In this document: positions 1-8,928 of the stretch, in pieces
Position numbering within the stretch: position 1 is the first letter of the stretch
Layout of the letters: the number at the start of each line of letters is the position of its first letter
Source: Wolbachia endosymbiont of Litomosoides brasiliensis
Lineage (GTDB): Bacteria; Pseudomonadota; Alphaproteobacteria; Rickettsiales; Anaplasmataceae
DNA: 37,680 nt
NCBI RefSeq assembly: GCF_013366805.1
Contig: NZ_WQMO01000011.1
Coordinates: 1 to 37,680 of the forward strand
Direction: 5' to 3'
Made by a program: the position numbers and the translations under genes
Notes under the pieces: model-generated
Seen by the model: only the letters and a program-made list of their open reading frames with translations
Told to the model about the DNA's origin: nothing
The model's database searches: none

Positions 1-892
1 GGATAGTGGTAGGTATATAATCTCGATACTTTTAGGTACCTTTAAATTTTCTGATTTATGCTAACTAGCACAATACATGATCAAGAAAGGCTTCTCGTGT
101 TTATTATAACATTTGTCTAAGCAATATATTCACACAATCAGTATTAAACATTTGGTGTAAATAAGCTAGAACTCCCTCTATTTCTAGAATTAACTGCACT
201 ATAGAGATAAAAATTTTGCCACCTAATTTCACTTTAAACCTGTGTTCTAATGCTCTTTTAAACTAACCGTATCCAACTTTGAATGCATGCCAATGCGACT
301 CATCAAAGATGAATAACCCTTGTCTAGAATGTTTACAATAGTTTTATTAAGTTTTTTTAAAACTCTTCCTGTCCACTTTATCTTGTTCATTGTAAATTGG
401 TTTTGGCGTAGTATGCAAAAATCTCATTTTTTACATATTACAGCATGCTGTAAACTTGCTGACATTTAAGCTAAATTTCTCCTAGATTATTATTTAGTAA
501 TATTAGGGTTTTCTTGTATCCATACCTCAACTTATTTAAATTGACTCTGATTCAATCCAGTTTTTCTATAATATTGAAGGGGAGAGCAAACAATTTTTCT
601 CCTTTTTCAGGTTTTAAGTGCTTTATTCTGTAGTCAATGCTGTTCTTGAAATGCAACATATTTTTACCACGGCTATTATATGTGCTTTTTTGCTGCAGTT
701 ACAGCATTTAGTTTTTTTGTAACATATACATTATTTCATATCTTCTCCAGCATTCCCTTTGCTGATTTCCCGATTTTTCCACCTAATAACTTTGATTTCA
801 ATGCCACTTAAACCTCGCTATTTTACTTACTTCAGCAAGGCTTCTTTTTCATTATTGGAAATCCGTTTCTTAATACAGTGGGGACTAATATT
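1..892 (-). mobile_element. Degenerate IS630-family element, copy A (cut by window start)
   Basis: This is a decayed insertion sequence on the minus strand. The transposase start region lies near 808, where the reverse complement resembles the start of the better preserved copy at 33475-34565, with GTG-like sequence in place of ATG. The catalytic C-terminal part is near 1-130. Reading frames are broken throughout, so no transposase can be made. The inner end near 892 resembles the ends of the other copies in the window. The small open frame at 759-974 on the other strand is an artefact of this fossil. The element runs off the left edge, so its full length is not visible. Confidence 0.8.
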
Positions 893-1023
893 TAGGAGAA
901 AAAAAGGCAAAAAAACCTTAGTCAATAACTCTCTTAGGAACTTAGAGTTAGTGCCATATACGCTTAACAAGTAGCCGAACCTGGGATTACAAATAATCAT
1001 ATGGCTATGGTTTTAAAGAGAGT

Positions 1024-1050
1024 GCAAAAGCTTGTCAAGTAATTTTTTAT
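1024..1050 (-). repeat. Short dispersed repeat (TTGACAA...CTT type)
   Basis: The sequence GCAAAAGCTTGTCAAGTAAT recurs with changes at 1307-1333, 34571-34605 and, inverted, 37242-37276. Read on the minus strand it contains TTGACA, so it resembles a promoter -35 box. Its origin is unknown. Confidence 0.6.
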
Positions 1051-1306
1051 AAATAAGATTATTGAAAAAAGACAAAAGGAACCACGCGATGTGAGTTATT
1101 TGCTGTTTATTCCCTCAAAAACTTGGCGCCTGGTTTTCTTTTACATCGTGAGCGAGGTTCAGCTAATAAAGACATGAGATATCCATATAAGGAAAACCAA
1201 ACATAACACGCCTAGTTTAATACTGTACTTTTGCCACCTAAACTTATAAGATTAAAGATAAGTTTTAATAAAATACCCTTTTAAATTTTATAGGGTAAAG
1301 GGGTTA

Positions 1307-1333
1307 GCAAGGTTTGTCAAGTAGTTTTTACAT
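1307..1333 (-). repeat. Short dispersed repeat (TTGACAA...CTT type)
   Basis: A second copy, containing AGCAAGGTTTGTCAAGTAGT, matches the copy at 37242-37276 almost exactly when that one is reverse complemented. It lies about 190 bases upstream of wsp and points away from it. No ORF covers it. Confidence 0.65.
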
Positions 1334-1451
1334 TCTTATCTTCTCTAATATTGCAATGTTCGGATAGATTCAGTCTTTTCATTAGTAAAATCTTTACCCT
1401 TCCACAAAAATTAGTTTAAGTGTCAAACATTTTGTGTTATTAAGTTAGTAC

Positions 1452-1480
1452 TTGACTTGGCTTTAGTTTTTACTTAAATT
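1452..1480 (+). promoter_or_regulatory. Sigma-70-type promoter of wsp
   Basis: TTGACT (1452-1457) and TAAATT (1475-1480) are separated by exactly 17 bases and sit 40 bases upstream of the wsp start. A good ribosome site (GAGGG) lies 5-6 bases before the ATG. A strong promoter fits the known high abundance of this surface protein. Transcription start was not measured. Confidence 0.6.
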
Positions 1481-1519
1481 ACTAAAGTGGAATTTTAATT
1501 TTTTTTAACGAGGGCAATT

Positions 1520-2257
1520 ATGTATTACAAAAAGTTTTTTTCAGCAACCGCTTTAGTGACGTTGCTAAGTTTATCAAACTCTGCTTTTTCAGACCTTGTT
1601 GGCCCAATAGCTGATGAGGAAACTAGTTACTACATTCGCTTGCAGTACAATGGTGAATTTTCACCTTTAAATACAAAGGTTGATGGTATTATAGGAGCTC
1701 AAAAGGATAGTAAAGATACTAACGACCTTTATAAGCCTTCTTTCATGGCTGGAGGTGGCGCATTTGGTTATAAAATGGATGATATTAGAGTGGACATTGA
1801 AGGGCTTTATTCACAATTAGGTAAAGATACTCTCTCACGAGCTCCTACTCCAGATATTGTAGATGACTTAACAGCAATTTCAGGGTTAGTTAATGTGTAT
1901 TACGATATAGCAATTGAAGATATGCCTATTATTCCATATATTAGTGTTGGTCTTGGTGCAGCATATGTCAGCAACCCTGCAAAGGCACAAGTTGTTGCTG
2001 ATCAAAAACGTGGGTTTGGTTTTGCTTACCAGGCGAAAGCTGGTGTTAGCTATAATGTAACTCCAGAAATTAAACTTTTTGCTGGAGCTCGTTATTTTGG
2101 TTCTTATGGCGCTAGTTTTGATAAAAGTGAAACAGTAAACAAAAAAGCCAGTGAGGATAAAAAAATAGAAGACAAAGAAACAAAAGTTACTGCAGGTGCA
2201 TATAAAGTTCTTTACAGCACTATTGGTGCAGAAGCTGGAATAGCGTTTAATTTCTAA
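1520..2257 (+). CDS. wsp: Wolbachia surface protein, outer membrane beta-barrel
   Basis: The 245-residue product is the major outer-membrane protein of Wolbachia. It begins with a cleavable signal peptide: a basic start (MYYKKFF), a hydrophobic core, and a likely cut after NSAFS near residue 24. The rest alternates amphipathic strands such as YYIRLQYNG, YIPSVGLGAAYVS-like repeats and KAGVSYNVTPEIKLFAGARYF, and ends in phenylalanine as outer-membrane barrels do. Charged, lysine-rich segments around residues 50-70 and 200-220 are probably surface loops, the hypervariable parts of the family. The gene stands alone behind its own promoter. Length and features match the family, and identity is considered secure. 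Confidence 0.96.
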   Translation: MYYKKFFSATALVTLLSLSNSAFSDLVGPIADEETSYYIRLQYNGEFSPLNTKVDGIIGAQKDSKDTNDLYKPSFMAGGGAFGYKMDDIRVDIEGLYSQLGKDTLSRAPTPDIVDDLTAISGLVNVYYDIAIEDMPIIPYISVGLGAAYVSNPAKAQVVADQKRGFGFAYQAKAGVSYNVTPEIKLFAGARYFGSYGASFDKSETVNKKASEDKKIEDKETKVTAGAYKVLYSTIGAEAGIAFNF

Positions 2258-2335
2258 TCTACCCTAGTTGTCTCTTATTATATCCTAGCCTGTATTCAAA
2301 TAGTTGATACTGTGGGATCTAAAGGGAAGAAATGT

Positions 2336-2370
2336 GGATTCCAGTGTCTCTTAAGCACTGGAATGACACC
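2336..2370. repeat. Short palindromic repeat downstream of wsp
   Basis: ATTCCAGTG (2338-2346) and CACTGGAAT (2356-2364) form a perfect 9-bp stem with a 9-base loop, followed by GACACC. The same words recur at 11786-11814, in the ends of the 15993-16223 element and, in altered form, inside priA. There is no U run after it, so it is a repeat rather than a clear terminator, although it could still affect wsp transcript ends. Confidence 0.7.
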
Positions 2371-2501
2371 ATTTATTATGTAGGCTGTTTTGCATTACAT
2401 ACTGATGGATATACAATAAGTTATGCTTCCTCTAAATTAAAGCTTGAATTTTTGCTGAAAAGTCAATATATTGCATGTATGAAGTTTTAATTTAAGTTAT
2501 T

Positions 2502-3395
2502 ATGTTAACCTCAACGGTGAATCTATGTATTAATAGTAGCACTAATCTCATACAGTATATTGCTGAAGTACAAAAATTTCCTATGCTGTCTCAAGAGGAA
2601 GAGATACGGTTAGCGAAAAGTTGGAACCAGTGCGAGGATATTTCTTCTGCTCATAAGTTGATTACCAGCCATTTAAATTTGGTAGTAAAAATTGCAATGA
2701 AATTCAAAAACTATGGGCTATTGTTGATGGACCTAATTATGGAAGGAAATATGGGTTTAATGCATGCAGTGAAAAAGTTTAATCCTGATTTAGGGTTTCG
2801 TTTTTCAACTTACGCGGTGTGGTGGATTGAAGCTTCAATAAAAGACTTTATATTGAAATCTTGGTCATTTGTAAAAATAGGTACAACGCAAGCACAAAGG
2901 AGATTATTTTTTAGTTTGCGTAAAATAAAAAAAAGAATTTTGCAGTATACAAATAGGGAAACTTTAAATAATGAAGAAATAAAAGCAATATCTAATGAAC
3001 TCTCTGTATCTGAAGGGGATGTTATACAAATGAATTACCGTTTAGCTTGTAAGGATCAGTCACTAAATAATTGCATAAAAATAGGTAGTGACTCTAAAAA
3101 AGAGCTACAAGACACGATCCCATGTAACTCGGTCAATCAAGAAGTAACCTACCAGAATCGTGAAGAGAAAGAATTAAAAGAAACAATTTTAAGCAATGCA
3201 CTAGCAAACCTTAACGAAAGATCGAGAAACATTTTTATTAGCAGGTATTTGTCTGAGAACGCTCAAACTCTAGATGAGCTTAGTAAAAAATATTGTGTTT
3301 CAAGAGAAAGAATAAGGCAACTAGCCGAACAAGCGATGGGTAAGGTGAAACAACATATACAGTCGGAAAGTTTGAAATTTAGCTTGCGTGTGTAG
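2502..3395 (+). CDS. rpoH: RNA polymerase sigma-32 factor (heat-shock sigma)
   Basis: The 297-residue product directs RNA polymerase to heat-shock promoters. Region 2 is visible (LVVKIAMKFKNYG, then GLMHAVKKFNPDLGFRFSTYA and VWWIEASIKDFIL), covering core binding and -10 recognition. The RpoH box appears as QRRLFFSLRKIKKR, which separates RpoH from the housekeeping sigma. Region 4 at the C-terminus (LDELSKKYCVSRERIRQLAEQA) is the helix-turn-helix for the -35 box. The length is normal. The last bases overlap the start of the next gene by 8 bases, so the two are probably co-transcribed. Confidence 0.95.
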   Translation: MLTSTVNLCINSSTNLIQYIAEVQKFPMLSQEEEIRLAKSWNQCEDISSAHKLITSHLNLVVKIAMKFKNYGLLLMDLIMEGNMGLMHAVKKFNPDLGFRFSTYAVWWIEASIKDFILKSWSFVKIGTTQAQRRLFFSLRKIKKRILQYTNRETLNNEEIKAISNELSVSEGDVIQMNYRLACKDQSLNNCIKIGSDSKKELQDTIPCNSVNQEVTYQNREEKELKETILSNALANLNERSRNIFISRYLSENAQTLDELSKKYCVSRERIRQLAEQAMGKVKQHIQSESLKFSLRV

Positions 3396-3885
3396 TTTTT
3401 TTGTATTTCTAATATTTTTTTCAGTAAGTGCTCTTGCATCAGTCAATGATGTACAATTGAAGGAAAAATATAGAGATTGGCTCGTGTATACTGCATTGGA
3501 AGATGGAGAGAAAGTATGTTATATCGTGTCCTACCCTAAGAAAAAGAGCGAACATTATACAACTGACCGCAAGCCATATATAATGGTCAGCTATGTCAGT
3601 AAAAAAGCAGATGAGGTGAGTGTTGCTTCTGGTTTTCAGTATGGTAAGGAGCCTGTAGTTCTCAATATCGATAAAAAAATAAAATATACATTGCCCATAA
3701 TACAAGGAGATCTTGCGTGGACAGAGCATCTAAAAATAGATCGAGATCTAATTCTAAAAATGAAGCAGGGGTTATCAATGGTGGTTAGTGGGAGAATAAA
3801 AGTAGCAACTATTGACGATACTTATTCTCTACTTGGGTTTCAAAAGGCGTACCAAAAAATGCATGATTTATGCCACGCAAAGTAG
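3388..3885 (+). CDS. Secreted IalB-like (invasion-associated locus B family) protein
   Basis: The product has 165 residues and starts with GTG inside the end of rpoH. A hydrophobic signal peptide occupies about residues 1-18 (FFVFLIFFSVSALASVND), so it is probably exported to the periplasm. The mature part contains YRDWLVYTALEDGEKVCYIV and a second cysteine near the C-terminus (HDLCHAK), a pattern like the IalB family. These two cysteines may form a disulfide. IalB is named for erythrocyte invasion in Bartonella, but its role in Wolbachia is unknown and the name implies nothing about virulence here. Family assignment rests on recalled motifs, not a search. Confidence 0.65.
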   Translation: MCSFFVFLIFFSVSALASVNDVQLKEKYRDWLVYTALEDGEKVCYIVSYPKKKSEHYTTDRKPYIMVSYVSKKADEVSVASGFQYGKEPVVLNIDKKIKYTLPIIQGDLAWTEHLKIDRDLILKMKQGLSMVVSGRIKVATIDDTYSLLGFQKAYQKMHDLCHAK

Positions 3886-4008
3886 AAATGTTGTAATTTC
3901 AAGCTAAGCCACAGTGTAAAAAATTACTCCTCCGGTAGAAACATAAATAAGCACTTTACTTTACGTAGAATATTGATATCATTTGAAATATATTTTTAAG
4001 AATCAATA

Positions 4009-5160
4009 ATGTCAGAGGTTGCAGGTGTAGAAGTCAAAAAACAAAGTTCTGCATGTAGGCAAATGCATTTCAGCGTAAGCCGTACAAATCTTTTAAAGAC
4101 GCTATCCAGAGTAAGTGGAGTGGTCGAAAGACGCAATGCGATAGACATTTTAGCATGTATGAACATCAAAGCACAACATAGCAACATAAAATTAATGGCT
4201 ACTGATCTTGATATTTCAATATTTGCTTCACTTGCCGCGGATGTATCAACAGAAGGAGAAGTAAAAGTTTCAGCACATACTTTACACGATATAGTAAAGA
4301 AGTTGCCAGCTGATTTGGATGTTAATTTTAAAATAAATGACCAAGGGAAGTTATTGATATCTTGTGGAAATGCAAACTTCTCTTTACCAAACGTAGTTCC
4401 AAACAATTTTTTTGTTCTTGAAGAAGGCGATTATAAGTATGATTTCACTCTACTGAATACAGACTTAATAGACTTATTAACTAAAACAAAATTTGCTGTA
4501 TCGCTAGACGATATAAGATATAACTTGAATGGAATATATTTACATACAGATAAGCAATTTCTATATTGTGTTGCAACCGATGGTCACCGTTTATCGTGTG
4601 TAAAGAGGCCAAAACCTCAAAATATCAATGGCGAGTTTGGTGTAATCATACCGCGCAAAACTGTCATGGAACTGTTAAAAGTACTGGATGATTGTAATGA
4701 AATTAATATAAAACTTTCAGATAGAAAAATCAAATTTACATGTGGTGAGTATATTATAATATCAAAACTAATAGATGGGGCTTTTCCAAATTATAAAGGC
4801 GTTATTCCAGCATCTCAAGATAAACAAATAGTTGTTGAAAGCAGCAAACTTGCTAGCGCTATAGATCGAGTTTCCGTTGTTGTATCTGACAGAATAAAAT
4901 CTATTAAGCTTTCATTACAAAAAAGGTTATTAACTTTACACTCAAACTCTCAAGAATGCAATGATGCAACTGAATTTATAGAGGTAGACTACAATGGAGC
5001 ATCTATAGAAATAGGTTTTAATTCACGCTATTTACTTGATGTTTTATCCTGTATAAAAAGCAAATGTAAGTTTAGCTTATCAGATAATAATAGTGCTACA
5101 GTTATTACTGATGAAAATGATCCAAATGCATTATATATAGTGATGCCAGTGAGGACCTAA
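4009..5160 (+). CDS. dnaN: DNA polymerase III beta subunit (sliding clamp)
   Basis: The product encircles DNA and tethers the replicative polymerase. The reading frame has 383 residues. DnaN proteins normally begin close to MHFSVSRTNLLKTLSRV, which here starts at residue 19 (position 4063), so the true start may be 4063, giving 365 residues, the usual size. Supporting segments are VVERRNAIDILACMNIKA, TDLDISI, FAVSLDDIRYNLNGIYL and VATDGHRLSCVKR, all typical of clamp domains. The C-terminus ends in YIVMPVRT, near the family's usual MPMR ending. It converges on truA with only 8 bases between the genes. Confidence 0.96.
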   Translation: MSEVAGVEVKKQSSACRQMHFSVSRTNLLKTLSRVSGVVERRNAIDILACMNIKAQHSNIKLMATDLDISIFASLAADVSTEGEVKVSAHTLHDIVKKLPADLDVNFKINDQGKLLISCGNANFSLPNVVPNNFFVLEEGDYKYDFTLLNTDLIDLLTKTKFAVSLDDIRYNLNGIYLHTDKQFLYCVATDGHRLSCVKRPKPQNINGEFGVIIPRKTVMELLKVLDDCNEINIKLSDRKIKFTCGEYIIISKLIDGAFPNYKGVIPASQDKQIVVESSKLASAIDRVSVVVSDRIKSIKLSLQKRLLTLHSNSQECNDATEFIEVDYNGASIEIGFNSRYLLDVLSCIKSKCKFSLSDNNSATVITDENDPNALYIVMPVRT

Positions 5161-5168
5161 GCTATTAA

Positions 5169-5906
5169 CTAGTAATCTATCTTTGCCAAATATAAACCAA
5201 AAGGTGGTGCAGTAACTCCAGCAGCATTTCTCTTGCACTGGTTTAATATACTTAGCATTTCTTGTGGATTGGTTCTATTTTTTCCAAATTCAACTAAAGT
5301 CCCTACAATGATCCTCACTTGGTTATGTAAAAAAGAAATAGCAGATATTTTGATATATATATAACTCCCATTCTGCACTATATCGATACCATCAATCGTT
5401 CTTATTGGATTTGTAGCTTGGCAATCTTTTGAGCGGAAACTTGAAAGATTATGTTTTCCAAGCAGGTGTTTAGCAGCTTCACGCATAATGTCTACATCAA
5501 GCGGATTAAACACTTGCCATGCATAACCTGCTTCCAGAACTGCAGGAGCGTAGCGATTAATTATTCTGTATTCGTAGTATCTTTTTTTTGCTGAAAATCG
5601 CGAGTGAAATGTATCATCCACAGCTTCTGTATTCAGCACAACTATAGGAATTGATTTTAAGTGATAATTTATGGCATTTCTTATTCTATAAAGCTCAAAT
5701 TTTCTTTCCATATCGAAATGAGCAACTTGTCCTAAAGCGTGAACCCCTGCGTCAGTTCTGCCGCTACAGTGCAGAGTAACTTTCTCACCACTAAAATTAA
5801 ATATAGCATTTTCTATGGTCTCTTGAATTGAGTTAGCAGAATGTTGCTGCTTCTGCCAACCAGAAAAACTACTGCCATTATATTCTATTGTTATTTTGTA
5901 TCGCAC
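5169..5906 (-). CDS. truA: tRNA pseudouridine(38-40) synthase
   Basis: The 245-residue enzyme isomerises uridines 38-40 in the anticodon arm of tRNAs. The catalytic aspartate is Asp52 in the motif CSGRTDAGVHALGQVAHFD. Other family landmarks are IEYNGSSFSGWQKQ near the N-terminus, RFSAKKRYYEYRI and LHNQVRIIVGTLVEFG near the C-terminus. The length is typical. It is convergent with dnaN and so belongs to a separate transcription unit. Confidence 0.97.
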   Translation of the reverse strand: MRYKITIEYNGSSFSGWQKQQHSANSIQETIENAIFNFSGEKVTLHCSGRTDAGVHALGQVAHFDMERKFELYRIRNAINYHLKSIPIVVLNTEAVDDTFHSRFSAKKRYYEYRIINRYAPAVLEAGYAWQVFNPLDVDIMREAAKHLLGKHNLSSFRSKDCQATNPIRTIDGIDIVQNGSYIYIKISAISFLHNQVRIIVGTLVEFGKNRTNPQEMLSILNQCKRNAAGVTAPPFGLYLAKIDY

Positions 5907-5918
5907 TGCAAAGTTTAT

Positions 5919-6035
5919 CTAATCTTCTATCTTAACATAATTTAGTATATAATTAACAAAGTCAGTTGTGCTACAAGGTCCTGCATTTGAAATAGTATGT
6001 GCCATATCTTTTAAGTCATATAGCTTATCTCCTCA
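5919..6035 (-). pseudogene. Possible gene remnant upstream of truA
   Basis: On the minus strand a frame of about 38 codons ends in a TAG at 5919-5921, 12 bases before truA. It reads roughly DLKDMAHTISNAG, CSTTDFV and NYILNYVKIED, which looks protein-like, but it is cut off upstream by a TGA. I do not recognise the family. It may be the 3' end of a lost gene that once sat ahead of truA, or chance. Confidence 0.3.
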
Positions 6036-6149
6036 AAATATTAATTTTTTTACCAAATAATATACAAGCACTAAAAAATCCCTGGCAGATTTTTCACGTT
6101 TTCGATTACCATAGAAATGATATGAATCTACAAATAATCTATAGCAAGC

Positions 6150-7199
6150 CAAAAGAAAAAAGTAATGATGGGTAAAAAGCGCTAGATAACACAATAAGCC
6201 AAATTGAAAAAGCATTCAGTAAAAGTGCAATAATGAAGCTAAAGCAAATCATGTAGAGAAATATAGATACGGCATTTATAGGATCAATTGCACTTGATTC
6301 AGCCCTGGATATTGGGGGATTGCTCAAAGGACGTATAGTTGAAATATTTGTTCCAGAAGGTTCTGGCAAGACCACTTTTGCTTTGCATGTAATTGCTAAA
6401 GCGCAGAAAAAAGAGGGGCTTATGTGCATTTATCAATGTAGAACATGTATTGAATGTCATGTATGTTGTAAATTTGGAGCAAATGCCGGTTGCTTGGTAA
6501 CCTCGCAACTTAACGCTAGAAAGTAGGCTTTGCATATCGTTGAGTATCTAGCGTGTTTTAGAGCAGTTAATGTAATAGTTGCTGATTCTGGCAGAATTAA
6601 CTCCAATAGCTAAAATTAAAGAGATATAGGCGATCAGTACATGGGATTACAAGCAAAGCTTTCAAGTCATAGGCTGCGAAAGCTCACCTCCACAGTTGAA
6701 AAGCGAACTGTATACTGATATTTATCAATCAAATTCGTGTAAAGATAGGAATGGCATAGGAAACCATAAAACTACCACGGGTGGGAATACATTAAAATTC
6801 TATACTTCTGTAAGACTTGATATAAGAAAGGGTTAGTACAACAAAAAGTAAAGAGAATATTACAGGCAATGAAACAAGAGTTAAAGTTGTAAAAATAAGA
6901 TTGTCTCTCCGTTTAGAGAAGCAAAATTTGATATAATACATAACATAAGCATATCGAAACTTGGAGAAATAATAGATATAGGAGTAAAATTTGGTGTCCT
7001 TGAAAAAGCTGGTGCTTATTATTAGCATAACAACACACGCCTTGGACAAGAAAGAGAGAATGTAAAAAACTATTTCAAAGCAAACAAGGAAGTTACAAAT
7101 GAAGTAGAAGCAAAAATCAGAGATTTACTTGGAAATAGCGATGATTTTATCACAATAGAGACGGAAAGCTGGCAGCTTTTAGAAGAAGCAATTTTCTAA
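6150..7199 (+). pseudogene. recA: recA pseudogene, recombinase A, full length but inactivated
   Basis: RecA coats single-stranded DNA and drives homologous recombination and SOS induction. The whole gene can still be followed across several frames: NTISQIEKAFSKS near 6170; [21 protein letters not shown], a Walker A P-loop, near 6320-6390; QALHIVEYLAC-like and VNVIVADSG near 6530-6600; LQAKLSSH and RKLTSTVEK near 6645-6700; EAKFDII and [19 protein letters not shown] near 6915-7015; and [18 protein letters not shown] near 7100-7155. The conserved AEHALD-type segment is unrecognisable. In-frame stops (for example at 6255 and 6524) and frameshifts break it everywhere. No intact recA is present in the window. 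Confidence 0.93.
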
Positions 7200-7438
7200 T
7201 TTTAGCTAAAACTTATGTCTGGTGAGCTGTTGTAGTGCATTTGTCATATCGCTGCAGTTTAGCATAAATTCCATTATGGAATAATAATTCATCAAATCGT
7301 TTAACTATAATATGGAAATTTGTAATGTTATCTTTGTACCAAAAGAATTTTGTTAAAGCAGCATGCACTTTAAAAAAAGCTTTTCATGAAGAGCGATAGA
7401 TGATAAGTTGTTAATAATAGATTATTGTTAACAAGATT

Positions 7439-8131
7439 ATGTGTTTTAGTTTACCTAGTATAAATAGGGGTGGTTATTTGTTTATAGTAGTTTCTTTTAT
7501 AGTGACATGCATAGCATTCTCTATATCTTGGGGGTTTGGTGTTACATGCTTGTTTCCAACATTATTGTGCACTTATTTCTTTCGTGATCCAGCAAGGGTT
7601 GTGCCAGGCAACAAGGATCTTATACTAAGTCCTGCCGATGGTGTAATTTCAAAAATTGAAGAAGTTAATTACCCTTTGTCAACAGACAATGGAGAGGAAA
7701 AAAAATTTATTCTTATTAGCATATTCTTGAGCATTTTGAACGTGCATGTGAATCGCATACCAATATCTGGTATAGTAAAGGAAATGTACTATAAAAAAGG
7801 TAAGTTTGTGTCTGCAATGAACAATAAATCTGGCAATGAAAATGAAAAGCAGGTTATTGTGGTTGAATACACAAAGGGAAAAGAGATTATTGTAGAACAA
7901 ATAGCTGGACTAATTGCACGTCGTATCGTTTGTAATTTAAGAGTGTCTCAAAGCGTCAAAGCAGGTGAAAGATTTGGAATTATAAGATTTGGCAGTAGAG
8001 TAAACATTTATGTTCCTACTGATATAGAAATAAGGGTTTCAGAAGGGCAAACTGTTGTTGGTGGTGAAACAATTATAGCTTCCTTAAATAAGGAAAATGC
8101 TCAAGAGAAACTCACTTTTGACATTGTATGA
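7439..8131 (+). CDS. psd: Phosphatidylserine decarboxylase proenzyme (small, archaetidylserine-type)
   Basis: The 230-residue enzyme makes phosphatidylethanolamine from phosphatidylserine at the inner membrane. It self-cleaves to form a pyruvoyl cofactor. The cleavage site is Gly185-Ser186 in [13 protein letters not shown]. Conserved histidine region NVHVNRIP (His103) and SPADGVI (Asp67) are present. Hydrophobic residues 12-45 would anchor the precursor to the membrane. It overlaps pssA by 4 bases (ATGA-type junction), so the two consecutive phospholipid steps are translationally coupled. Confidence 0.95.
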   Translation: MCFSLPSINRGGYLFIVVSFIVTCIAFSISWGFGVTCLFPTLLCTYFFRDPARVVPGNKDLILSPADGVISKIEEVNYPLSTDNGEEKKFILISIFLSILNVHVNRIPISGIVKEMYYKKGKFVSAMNNKSGNENEKQVIVVEYTKGKEIIVEQIAGLIARRIVCNLRVSQSVKAGERFGIIRFGSRVNIYVPTDIEIRVSEGQTVVGGETIIASLNKENAQEKLTFDIV

Positions 8132-8898
8132 ACAACAATAGCAGTAACAGTAGATCTCTACCTATTGCTAAATTATTCCCAAATTTTATAACTTTATTGG
8201 GTTTGTGCTCTGGTCTTACTTCGCTTAAGTTTACATTTAATGAACAGTGGGAGTTTGCAGTGATTTTTATTATCATTGCAGCAATTATAGATGGAATGGA
8301 TGGTAGGATAGCCAGAATTCTAAAATCAACTAGTGATTTTGGAGCACAGCTTGATTCTTTTGCAGATTTTCTAAATTTTGGGGCAGCACCTGCATTTCTT
8401 TTATATTTTTGGAAGTTAAAAGAAATTAAAGTTATAGGTTGGATATTAGTGATGATATATGTAATCTGCATCTCAATAAGGCTTGCAAGATTTAATGTGT
8501 CGCTAAACGTAGAACAACTTGACTGGGAAAAATTTTTCTTTTCTGGAGTTCCAGCACCAATATGTGCTTTACTTTCTTTGTTGCCAATAATTGTCACCTT
8601 TCATTCTCAGGAAAATGAGTATTTACTTCTTATAGAACAACTTTTTAACATAAGGAATGCGGCTTGTTACTTTTTGACTATTTCATTTTTTTCAGTCAGT
8701 CATATTCCAACTTTCTCTGCAAAGTACATTTATATTCCCAGGAGCCTATCCTATATATTTGTATCACTTTTCGGAGTATTTATCGTATTCTTTGTTAGCA
8801 AACCCTGGATCACTCTACCAATTTTAGGTATAGTGTATACTCTTACTATTCCAATAAGCACCGGACTTTATATATATTACACGTATAAAACTCGTTAG
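8128..8898 (+). CDS. pssA: CDP-diacylglycerol-serine O-phosphatidyltransferase
   Basis: The 256-residue membrane enzyme makes phosphatidylserine from CDP-diacylglycerol and serine, feeding the decarboxylase encoded just upstream. The CDP-alcohol phosphatidyltransferase signature is complete: Asp58-Gly59, Ala62-Arg63, Gly72, Asp76 and Asp80 in [19 protein letters not shown]. Several hydrophobic stretches give about seven membrane segments. The start overlaps psd by 4 bases. After the stop at 8898 the remains of a transporter gene begin. Confidence 0.95.
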   Translation: MNNNSSNSRSLPIAKLFPNFITLLGLCSGLTSLKFTFNEQWEFAVIFIIIAAIIDGMDGRIARILKSTSDFGAQLDSFADFLNFGAAPAFLLYFWKLKEIKVIGWILVMIYVICISIRLARFNVSLNVEQLDWEKFFFSGVPAPICALLSLLPIIVTFHSQENEYLLLIEQLFNIRNAACYFLTISFFSVSHIPTFSAKYIYIPRSLSYIFVSLFGVFIVFFVSKPWITLPILGIVYTLTIPISTGLYIYYTYKTR

Positions 8899-8928
8899 CC
8901 ATAGATCGCAATAAAAAGCAGTGGCAAT

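Larger units (their letters stand above)
893..1451. other. Intergenic region upstream of wsp, no gene seen
   Basis: No coding region could be supported between the IS fossil and the wsp promoter. The stretch holds two copies of a short dispersed repeat (1024-1050 and 1307-1333) and a segment near 1125-1165 containing GGCGCC, with no clear gene similarity. It may be old gene or repeat debris. Confidence 0.5.

Noticed and set aside
759-974. Open frame of 71 codons left of wsp
   Set aside because: It is antisense to the IS630 copy A fossil and spans its end. The protein has no recognisable features.
2336-2370. wsp intrinsic terminator
   Set aside because: The hairpin is real, but there is no U run and it belongs to a dispersed repeat family.
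6320-6526. Open frame of 68 codons with a P-loop (GSGKTTFAL)
   Set aside because: It is the surviving middle of the recA pseudogene, not a small ATPase gene.
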